From Aestuariivirga sp. (GTDB lineage: Bacteria > Pseudomonadota > Alphaproteobacteria > Rhizobiales > Aestuariivirgaceae): a DNA stretch of 5,087 nt. This document shows, piece after piece, positions 1 through 5,087 of this stretch. The translations under genes and the position numbers were made by a program. The notes under the pieces were generated by a model. It made no database searches. It was not told where the DNA came from and saw nothing but the letters and a program-made list of their open reading frames with translations. Position 1 is the stretch's first letter, and each line of letters begins with the position of its first letter. Location: contig JADCDC010000067.1 in the NCBI GenBank assembly GCA_020252385.1, positions 1 through 5,087 of the forward strand. The letters run 5' to 3'.

Positions 1-2042
1 ATGGACCTGGCGACATGGCCGGCATCGACTTCCTCGGCACCTGGCCCGGGATCGCGCCCTTCCTGCGCGGGCCATACCCCACCATGTACACGACCCAGCC
101 CTGGACGATCCGGCAATATGCGGGCTTCTCCACGGCGGAGGACTCCAACGCCTTCTACCGCCGCAACCTGGCCGCCGGGCAGATGGGCCTTTCCATCGCC
201 TTCGACCTTGCCACACACCGCGGCTATGACTCGGACCATCCGCGTGTCGCGGGCGACGTCGGGATGGCGGGTGTGGCGATCGATTCGATCTACGACATGC
301 GCACCCTGTTCGACGGCATCCCGCTCGACCGCATGACCGTGTCGATGACCATGAACGGTGCCGTGCTGCCGGTGATGGCGCTCTACATCGTGGCGGGCGA
401 GGAACAGGGCGTTCCGCCGGAAAAGCTCGCCGGAACGATCCAGAACGACATCCTGAAGGAGTTCATGGTCCGCAACACCTTCATCTATCCGCCGCAGGCG
501 TCGATGAAGATCGTGTCCGACATCTTCCGCTACACCTCGGAGCGGATGCCGAAGTTCAACTCGATCTCGATCTCCGGCTATCACATGCAGGAGGCCGGTG
601 CGACGGCCGACCTCGAACTCGGCTACACGCTGGCGGACGGCCTCGAATATGCCCGCGCCGGTGTCGATGCCGGGCTCGCCATCGACAAGTTTGCGCCGCG
701 GCTCTCCTTCTTCTGGGCGATCGGCATGAACTTCTTCATGGAAGTCGCCAAGATGCGCGCCGCGCGCATGATCTGGGCCAAGCTCATCAAGCGCTTCGAT
801 CCGAAAGACGAGCGCTCGCTGGCGCTGCGCACCCATTGCCAGACGAGCGGCTGGAGCCTTGCCGCCCAGGACGTGTTCAACAACGTGACGCGCACCTGCA
901 TCGAGGCGATGGCGGCGACCCAGGGCGGCACGCAGTCGCTCCACACCAATTCGCTCGACGAGGCGCTGGCACTTCCCACCGACTTTTCTGCCCGCATCGC
1001 CCGCAACACGCAGCTCTTCCTGCAGCAGGAGGCCGGCACCTGCAACGTCATCGACCCGTGGGGCGGCAGCTACTTCGTCGAGCGGCTGACGGCCGATCTC
1101 GCGGCGAAAGCCTGGAAGCACATCGAGGAAGTGGAAGCCATGGGCGGCATGGCCAGGGCCATCGAGGCGGGAATCCCCAAGGCCCGCATCGAGGAAGCCG
1201 CGGCGCGCACCCAGGCCCGCATCGACTCCGGTGAACAGGCGGTGATTGGCGTCAACACCTACAAGGTCGAAGGCGACGCCAAGATCGACATCCTGAAGGT
1301 CGACAATTCCGCCGTGCGCGCCCGCCAGGTCGAGAAGCTGGCGCGGCTCCGCGCCGAGCGGACCGAGGCCGAGACACAGGCAATGCTGGCGAAGCTTTCG
1401 GAGGTGGCGCGCTCCGGGCAGGGCAACCTGCTGGCCGCCGCGGTCGATGCGGCCCGCGCCAAGGCGACGGTGGGCGAAATTTCGCTGGCGCTGGAGCGTG
1501 TGTTCAACCGCCATGTGCCGGTGATCCGCGCGGCGAAGGGGGTTTACGCCACCACCCCCAAGGACCGCCACAAGATCGAGCAGGTGAAGCATGCGGTGGC
1601 CGCCTTCCGCGAGGCGGACGGCCGCGCACCCAAGGTGCTCGTCGCCAAGGTCGGACAGGACGGGCATGACCGCGGCCAGAAGGTGATCGCCTCCGCCTTC
1701 ACCGACATGGGCTTCGACGTGACGATCGGCCCCCTGTTCGCAACGCCCGAGGAAGTGGCGAAGATGGCGGTGGAGGAGAAGGTGCATGCGGTCGGCGTCT
1801 CGACGCTGACGGCCGGCCACCTGACGCTGGTGCCGCTGCTCAAGGCCGCACTGGACGCCGCCGGCCGCTCCGACATCATGATCGTGGTCGGCGGCGTCAT
1901 TCCGCCGGAGGACGTCGAGACGCTGCTCGAGATGGGGGCGGCAGCCGTCTTCCCGCCGGGAACGGTCATTCCCGATGCGGCCCTCGCCCTGCTCGACCGG
2001 CTGAACCTCAAGCTCGGCTACGCGCAGCGCGCGGCGGAGTAG
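1..2042 (+). CDS. scpA: Methylmalonyl-CoA mutase, single-chain large (catalytic plus B12-binding) type, 5' truncated by window
   Basis: Cytoplasmic adenosylcobalamin enzyme that interconverts (R)-methylmalonyl-CoA and succinyl-CoA, feeding propionate, odd-chain fatty acid and Val/Ile carbon into the TCA cycle. The first complete codon is at 3. The frame is already open at the left edge, so ATG 15 is probably internal and some 35-45 N-terminal residues are missing. Counting from ATG 15, the TIM-barrel substrate domain has RGPYPTMY, then WTIRQYAG with Arg33 and Tyr35 (the catalytic Tyr89 region of the Propionibacterium enzyme), MVRNT with Arg153 (CoA carboxylate contact), and SGYHMQEAG with His190 (catalytic His244 equivalent). 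The C-terminal B12 domain, about 540-670, has DGHDRG (549-554, cobalt ligand His551), the STL motif (596-598), GGVIPP (626-631) and the PPGT loop (647-650). Catalytic and cobalamin motifs are intact and share one chain, as in E. coli Sbm/ScpA and the human enzyme. The stop is TAG 2040-2042. It is not isobutyryl- or ethylmalonyl-CoA mutase by overall match to MCM from memory. No meaB chaperone gene follows it. Confidence 0.97.
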   Translation, partial: GPGDMAGIDFLGTWPGIAPFLRGPYPTMYTTQPWTIRQYAGFSTAEDSNAFYRRNLAAGQMGLSIAFDLATHRGYDSDHPRVAGDVGMAGVAIDSIYDMRTLFDGIPLDRMTVSMTMNGAVLPVMALYIVAGEEQGVPPEKLAGTIQNDILKEFMVRNTFIYPPQASMKIVSDIFRYTSERMPKFNSISISGYHMQEAGATADLELGYTLADGLEYARAGVDAGLAIDKFAPRLSFFWAIGMNFFMEVAKMRAARMIWAKLIKRFDPKDERSLALRTHCQTSGWSLAAQDVFNNVTRTCIEAMAATQGGTQSLHTNSLDEALALPTDFSARIARNTQLFLQQEAGTCNVIDPWGGSYFVERLTADLAAKAWKHIEEVEAMGGMARAIEAGIPKARIEEAAARTQARIDSGEQAVIGVNTYKVEGDAKIDILKVDNSAVRARQVEKLARLRAERTEAETQAMLAKLSEVARSGQGNLLAAAVDAARAKATVGEISLALERVFNRHVPVIRAAKGVYATTPKDRHKIEQVKHAVAAFREADGRAPKVLVAKVGQDGHDRGQKVIASAFTDMGFDVTIGPLFATPEEVAKMAVEEKVHAVGVSTLTAGHLTLVPLLKAALDAAGRSDIMIVVGGVIPPEDVETLLEMGAAAVFPPGTVIPDAALALLDRLNLKLGYAQRAAE

Positions 2043-2058
2043 AGACTCACAAACAATT

Positions 2059-2083
2059 CCTCTCCCCCTTTGAGGGGGAGAGG
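2059..2083 (+). terminator. Hairpin 16 bp after the mutase stop, possible terminator
   Basis: A perfect 11-bp stem pairs 2059-2069 with 2073-2083 around a three-base loop (TTG). It begins 16 bases after the mutase stop codon. No T-run follows, so it is not a canonical intrinsic terminator. It may stabilise the 3' end of the mRNA or pause polymerase. It is also the left half of the composite repeat, which weakens the case for a dedicated terminator. Confidence 0.4.
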
Positions 2084-2154
2084 GAAGGGTGAGGGGGCCT
2101 GTCCGCGCACTCGCTGCATGAGCTTCGCTCGCGGTGACCACCCCCTCACCCTGC

Positions 2155-2182
2155 CCTCTCCCCCACATGCGTGGGGGCGAGG
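2155..2182 (-). terminator. Hairpin 20 bp after the asparaginase stop, possible terminator
   Basis: A 7-bp stem (2160-2166 with 2171-2177, loop ATGC) is extended by one mismatch and four more pairs (2155-2158 with 2179-2182). It lies 20 bases beyond the asparaginase stop, read on the minus strand. No T-run follows on that strand. It is the right half of the composite repeat, and its role in ending transcription is inferred from position only. Confidence 0.35.
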
Positions 2183-2202
2183 AAGAAGAAGTGCGAGAGG
2201 AA

Positions 2203-3180
2203 CTACAACCTGAGCCCCCGCACCTCGCCCACTTCGAGCTTCCGCCAGTTGTGGAGGTCATGGTGACGGAAGCGTTCCAGGGCGGCCATCTCCTCGTCCG
2301 TCCACACGTCGAGGCCGGAGAGCACCGCGGCGATGGCGGTTTCGGAAGCGCGCGCGGCGCCGTCGTCCACTTTCAGCGCGATGCCGAGGCCCGCATGGGG
2401 AATGCAGGCGCAGTACACGCCTTCAGCACCGGTCTTGACGAAGAGGCGCGGCACGGCCTCCATGATGAGCGTGTCGAAATCGCCCGAGCCTGCCACCATG
2501 AAGGGGTGCGCGCGCACCGCCCCGATGATGCGCTGTGCTGCGGCGAAATCCGGATCAGTGAAGCGGGCGAAGCCCAGCGCGAGATTGCGGATGGGGATCG
2601 CCCAGGTCGGCACCGAGCAGCCATCGATGCCGCAGGGCTGGGACTCGAGGTCGACATCGCAGAGGCCGCCCATTGTCTTCGCAATCAGGCGCTGCACCGG
2701 GTGATCGGGCAGCGCATAGCCGTGTGGGTCCACCCCCAGGTGGCGGGCGAGCGCCAGCATGCCGGCATGCTTGCCGGAGCAGTTGTTGTGGACATCGGCC
2801 GGGCTTCCGCCCTGCCGGATGAGTGCGAGCCGCGAGGCCTCGTGAAACGGCCAGTGCGCACCGCATTCGTAGAGTGCCTCGGCGTTTCCGGCCTTGGCGA
2901 GCATCGAGCGCGCCACGCGGACATGATCAGGCTCGCCGTTGTGGGAGGCGCAGCAGAGCGCGATCTCCTTATCGGTGAAGCCGAAGCGGTCAGCCGCACC
3001 GCTCTCCACCAGCGGAAGGCACTGCAAGGCCTTGACACCCGAGCGCGGGTAGACCGCGGCGGCGATGCCGCCCTCCGCCGCCACCACATGGCCCGTGGCA
3101 TCGACGACGGCGAAGGCGCCGCGGTGGCGGCTTTCGACGATGCCGCCGCGGGTGACTTCGGCGATCACGGGATTGGTCAT
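2203..3180 (-). CDS. ansA: L-asparaginase, Rhizobium etli AnsA/zinc type (class 3)
   Basis: Cytoplasmic amidohydrolase, 325 aa, expected to hydrolyse L-asparagine to aspartate and ammonia. It belongs to the R. etli ReAV/ReAIV family (Pfam Asparaginase_II), unrelated in sequence to E. coli AnsA/AnsB. Visible motifs are YPRSGVK with Arg46, Ser47 and Lys50; CASHNGEP with Ser79 and His80; NNCSGKHAG with Cys134, Lys137 and His138; and CGIDGCSVP with Asp186 and Cys188. These sit one residue before the ReAV residues Arg47, Ser48, Lys51, Ser80, Cys135, Lys138, His139, Asp187 and Cys189, so the Zn site and first Ser-Lys pair look complete. The lysine of the second Ser-Lys pair (ReAV Lys263) seems absent: the local sequence is IPHAGLG (260-266). 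There is no signal peptide. ATG 3178-3180 overlaps the stop of the upstream transporter gene by four bases (ATGA), and AAGGA lies 6 bases upstream. The stop is TAG at 2203-2205. Family assignment is firm; substrate specificity is inferred. Confidence 0.93.
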   Translation of the reverse strand: MTNPVIAEVTRGGIVESRHRGAFAVVDATGHVVAAEGGIAAAVYPRSGVKALQCLPLVESGAADRFGFTDKEIALCCASHNGEPDHVRVARSMLAKAGNAEALYECGAHWPFHEASRLALIRQGGSPADVHNNCSGKHAGMLALARHLGVDPHGYALPDHPVQRLIAKTMGGLCDVDLESQPCGIDGCSVPTWAIPIRNLALGFARFTDPDFAAAQRIIGAVRAHPFMVAGSGDFDTLIMEAVPRLFVKTGAEGVYCACIPHAGLGIALKVDDGAARASETAIAAVLSGLDVWTDEEMAALERFRHHDLHNWRKLEVGEVRGLRL

Positions 3181-4397
3181 GCGCGGTCCTTGTGGGGCGA
3201 GCAGGCGAGGTACCAGAGAAGAGCCAAGACCTGGGCCACGAGGAACAGGCCCAGCGCGACGCTGTAGCCTTCGGGGCTATAGCCGGTGGCGGTCGCGGGA
3301 AACAGGCCGATGATGAAGCCCAGGAGATATTGCGTGGCGAAGGCGACCACGAAGATCGTGAAGTTGATCGAGGCATTGGCGCGGCCCGCAAGCTCCCGCC
3401 CGATCCGCGCGGCGAACCAGGGGAAGGCGAGGATCGCGACCTGGCCGAAGGCGGCGACCGCGAGCCAGGCCGGGAACATCAGGCTCTCCACCCGAAGCAC
3501 GATCAGCAGCTGGGCCGCCAGATAGAGGAGGTTGAAACCCAGCATCACCTGCATCGGCCCGATGCCGCGCCGCCCCAGCCGGTCGGCGATGAGGCCCACG
3601 AGGAAGATTCCCGCCATGAAGGCTATGGCCATCAGCAGGAGATGGCGCCCCACCTCCTCCCGGGTGAGGCCCATCACGTCGCGCAGCCACGGGCCCGCCC
3701 ACAGCGTCTGGACGCCGATCTGCACGCCGGCGGTAAGGCCGATGAGCGGCGCCAGCCGCCAGAACAGGGGCGTTTTCAGGATCGCCAGCATCTCGGCGAA
3801 TTGCCGCCCGAGCGGGGCGGGCTCGCCCACCGTGTCCTTGCGGGGCGCGGCGGCGAGGATCAGCAGGGCGGCGAGCAGGATCAGCCCGGCGAAGACGAGA
3901 AAGGCGTTCCGCCAGCCGATCAGTGCCACGAGATGCTGTGTGGGTTCCGTCGCCACCACGAGGCCCAGCGCGCCGAAGGACATGATCGCGGTGTTGGCGA
4001 GCGAGCGCCGCTCACTCGGGACCCAGGTGGCGGAGGACTTGTAGCTCGCCATCAGCCCCGCCGAGAAACCGAGCCCGATCAGGGCGCGCGCCGCGAAGAG
4101 ACCGGCGAGCCCCTCCGCAAAGGCGAAGGCAAGGCAACCCAGGGCGGCGAGGGTCAAGAGCCCCGCCTGCACCTTGCGCGGCCCATAGCGGTCAAGCAGC
4201 ACGCCGAGCGGCAGCTGGAACAGCGCGAAGGCGCCGAGATAGGCCGCCGTGAGGAGGCCGAGCTGGGCCGGGGTGAGGCTCAGGTCGCGCACCAGGTCAG
4301 GCGCCACCACCGCATTCACCGCGCGCAGCAGGTAGGACAGGAGATAGGCCGCCGCGAAGGGCAGCAGTGCGGAGAGGAGGATTCGCGGGAGTGTCAT
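3177..4397 (-). CDS. Major facilitator superfamily (MFS) transporter, substrate unknown
   Basis: Inner-membrane secondary transporter of 406 aa, typical MFS length. Hydrophobic segments fit twelve helices, roughly 7-24, 43-62, 78-94, 97-116, 136-155, 164-184, then after a charged central loop (185-210) 212-234, 252-271, 280-300, 309-328, 345-366 and 378-398. The MFS signature between helices 2 and 3 is GVLLDRYGPRK (65-75), and a second copy, GLIADRLGRR (268-277), lies between helices 8 and 9, as expected from the internal duplication. I chose ATG 4395-4397 because helix 1 begins seven residues later. GTG 4398-4400 is an equally possible start, with GAAGAA (4410-4415) 9 bases upstream. A TTG at 4472 would add a polar 25-residue tail that does not fit the family. 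The gene is first in an operon, with its TGA inside the asparaginase start (ATGA), which hints at an amino acid, amide or peptide substrate. Nothing in the sequence identifies the cargo or the direction of transport. Confidence 0.93.
   Translation of the reverse strand: MTLPRILLSALLPFAAAYLLSYLLRAVNAVVAPDLVRDLSLTPAQLGLLTAAYLGAFALFQLPLGVLLDRYGPRKVQAGLLTLAALGCLAFAFAEGLAGLFAARALIGLGFSAGLMASYKSSATWVPSERRSLANTAIMSFGALGLVVATEPTQHLVALIGWRNAFLVFAGLILLAALLILAAAPRKDTVGEPAPLGRQFAEMLAILKTPLFWRLAPLIGLTAGVQIGVQTLWAGPWLRDVMGLTREEVGRHLLLMAIAFMAGIFLVGLIADRLGRRGIGPMQVMLGFNLLYLAAQLLIVLRVESLMFPAWLAVAAFGQVAILAFPWFAARIGRELAGRANASINFTIFVVAFATQYLLGFIIGLFPATATGYSPEGYSVALGLFLVAQVLALLWYLACSPHKDRA
3187..3191 (-). promoter_or_regulatory. 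Ribosome binding site of the asparaginase gene
   Basis: On the minus strand AAGGA lies inside the last codons of the transporter gene, six bases before ATG 3178-3180. It supports this start and shows that the asparaginase has its own ribosome site in addition to coupling through the ATGA overlap. Confidence 0.6.
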
Positions 4398-4516
4398 CAC
4401 TGCAACAGTTTCTTCGCAATTCGGGTGCAAGGCAATGCTGCGGCAAATTCGTGCTTGTGAATCACGCTGCAAGCCTTATGTGCGCGCATTCGAATTCTTG
4501 AGGGGGGACCCTGCCC
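4398..4516. promoter_or_regulatory. Divergent intergenic promoter region
   Basis: This 119-bp, comparatively A+T-rich gap separates the start of the transporter-asparaginase operon (minus) from the amidotransferase (plus), so it must hold promoters for both unless one is transcribed from elsewhere. For the plus strand a weak candidate is TTGTGA (4455-4460), 16-bp spacer, TATGTG (4477-4482). Its spacer overlaps a small palindrome, GTGA-A-TCAC (4457-4465), nested in CTTG-N12-CAAG (4454-4473). A second palindrome, ATTCGAAT, lies at 4488-4495. No convincing -35/-10 pair is seen for the minus strand. That the region is regulatory is well supported by layout; the exact elements are tentative. Confidence 0.6.
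4500..4508 (+). promoter_or_regulatory. Ribosome binding site of the amidotransferase gene
   Basis: The purine stretch GAGGGGGGA ends eight bases before ATG 4517. An in-frame TGA at 4499-4501 excludes any longer reading frame, so this site and ATG 4517 fix the start. Confidence 0.6.
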
Positions 4517-5087
4517 ATGATCAGACGCGCCCTTGCCTTCCAGCACATGGACGACGAACCGCCCGGCCTGTTCGGCCGCTTCCTCGAGGAACAGGGAGCG
4601 GAGGTCGATGTCGTCATGCTGCACAGGGGTGAAGCGATCCCATCGCTCGCCCCTTATGATTTCCTGCTGGTCATGGGCGGCGCCATGGATGTGTGGGAAA
4701 CCGCGCAGTACCCGTGGCTGAAGGACGAGATTGCGGCGGTGCGCGAATGGACGTTTCAGCGCAACCGGCCCTTCATGGGCGTATGCCTCGGGCTGCAGGT
4801 GCTGGCCGAGGCGCTGGGCGGCGAAGTGGGCCTCGCCCGGGCGCCGGAAGTGGGCTTCGGCAAGGTAGAGCTGAACGCGCTCGGCATCGGCCATCCGATG
4901 ACGCGGGGGCTTCCCGCCGCCTTCAAGGTGATGCAGTGGCACCATGCCGAGGTGACGAAGGTTCCGCCGGGTGCGGAGGTGCTCGCCTCCTCGCGGGTGA
5001 GCCCGGTGCAGATCATGTCGGTGGGCCGCGACATCCTGGCCACCCAGTTCCACGGCGAGCTGACGCCCGAGCTGATCGACCGCTGGG
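4517..5087 (+). CDS. Class I glutamine amidotransferase (GMP synthase-like), 3' truncated by window
   Basis: 190 residues are visible and the frame is open at the right edge. Class I (triad) amidotransferases release ammonia from glutamine through a Cys-His-Glu triad. Here GVCLGLQ (88-94) gives nucleophile Cys90, and ATQFHGE (175-181) gives His179 and Glu181. GGAMDVWE (54-61) is the oxyanion-loop strand, and WHHAEV (141-146) is the segment usually read WHxD in GMP synthase-like proteins. The protein begins directly with the domain and no synthetase domain precedes it, so it resembles stand-alone GMP-synthase-like amidotransferases (about 230-250 aa) rather than GuaA. A C-terminal partner domain cannot be excluded because the end is missing. 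The usual QFHPE is QFHGE, with the triad His and Glu kept. ATG 4517 is the only good start, because an in-frame TGA lies at 4499. It is divergent from the transporter-asparaginase operon. Such proteins have varied roles (gamma-glutamyl hydrolysis, amidation), and the acceptor here is unknown. Confidence 0.9.
   Translation, partial: MIRRALAFQHMDDEPPGLFGRFLEEQGAEVDVVMLHRGEAIPSLAPYDFLLVMGGAMDVWETAQYPWLKDEIAAVREWTFQRNRPFMGVCLGLQVLAEALGGEVGLARAPEVGFGKVELNALGIGHPMTRGLPAAFKVMQWHHAEVTKVPPGAEVLASSRVSPVQIMSVGRDILATQFHGELTPELIDRW

Larger units (their letters stand above)
2059..2182. repeat. REP-like composite inverted repeat between convergent genes
   Basis: This element fills most of the 160-bp gap between the 3' ends of the mutase (plus strand) and the asparaginase (minus strand). 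The left arm is 2059-2097 and the right arm 2141-2182. The reverse complement of the right arm matches the left at 32 of 34 positions once the two small hairpin loops are set aside (one t/g and one a/c difference), including a perfect 12-nt inner block at 2086-2097 and 2141-2152. The roughly 43-nt centre contains a small GAGC-TTC-GCTC hairpin at 2120-2130. C/G-rich palindromes of this look are common between genes in rhizobial and related genomes. I infer it is a dispersed repeat that may also block read-through. Copy number cannot be judged from one window. Confidence 0.75.

Noticed and set aside
1..336. ATG at position 1 as the start of a separate gene
   Set aside because: That frame is out of phase with the mutase, and its Pro/Ser/Arg-rich product has no family features. 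The mutase frame is already open at the window edge.
623..2011. Several open frames of 62-155 aa on the minus strand, and a 132-aa one in another plus frame, within the mutase gene
   Set aside because: All lie inside a highly conserved mutase coding region, have biased Ser/Ala/Arg composition, and show no domain.
2043..2202. Small RNA or riboswitch in the convergent gap
   Set aside because: The strong structure is accounted for by the REP-like inverted repeat. A riboswitch would lie upstream of a gene, and this gap is downstream of both neighbours.
2134..3267. Plus-strand open frame (about 377 aa) opposite the asparaginase
   Set aside because: It starts inside the intergenic palindrome, has no recognisable motif, and lies antisense to a gene with conserved catalytic residues. 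It is a G+C-driven shadow.
3192..4460. Long plus-strand open frame (about 420 aa) opposite the transporter gene
   Set aside because: Its product is extremely rich in Gly, Arg, Glu, Gln and His with no domain, and it is an antisense reading of clear transmembrane helices. High G+C makes stop codons rare, which explains its length.
4398..4472. N-terminal extension of the transporter from a TTG at 4472
   Set aside because: It would add a polar, Cys- and Arg-containing tail before helix 1, take up most of the divergent promoter region, and use a rarer start, while ATG 4397 or GTG 4400 fits MFS architecture.
4397..5053. Minus-strand open frame (about 218 aa) opposite the amidotransferase and running through the divergent promoter gap
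   Set aside because: The plus strand carries the complete Cys-His-Glu amidotransferase signature with a good ribosome site. The minus-strand product is His/Arg-rich and has no family features.

Overview
The window looks like an ordinary chromosomal stretch from a G+C-rich alphaproteobacterium, most likely Hyphomicrobiales (Rhizobiales). That placement is an inference. It rests on high G+C with strong third-position G/C bias, an alphaproteobacterial-looking methylmalonyl-CoA mutase, an asparaginase of the Rhizobium etli (non-E. coli) type, and a REP-like C/G-rich palindrome of the kind scattered through rhizobial genomes. I see no tRNA, rRNA, transposase, CRISPR array, phage gene or plasmid gene.

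Layout. (1) From the left edge to 2042, plus strand: nearly all of a single-chain, adenosylcobalamin-dependent methylmalonyl-CoA mutase, cut at its 5' end. (2) 2043-2202: a convergent intergenic gap filled by a long imperfect inverted repeat whose two arms each contain a hairpin. (3) 2203-4397, minus strand: a two-gene operon, an MFS transporter followed by a zinc-type (R. etli class) L-asparaginase, joined by an ATGA stop/start overlap. (4) 4398-4516: a short divergent promoter region. (5) 4517 to the right edge, plus strand: a stand-alone class I glutamine amidotransferase of the GMP-synthase-like type, cut at its 3' end.

How the genes work together. The mutase interconverts methylmalonyl-CoA and succinyl-CoA (propionate, odd-chain fatty acid and branched-chain amino acid breakdown) and shows no link to the genes to its right. 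The transporter and asparaginase are translationally coupled and probably act together, for example in import of an amino acid or amide followed by deamidation. The transporter substrate cannot be read from sequence. The divergent amidotransferase also handles an amide substrate (glutamine) and may share regulation through the 119-bp intergenic region, but this is only suggested by position.

Nothing here amounts to a clearly new system. The points most worth checking are the asparaginase, which keeps most of the R. etli active-site residues but seems to lack the lysine of the second Ser-Lys pair, its coupling to an uncharacterised transporter, and the composite palindrome between the convergent genes.
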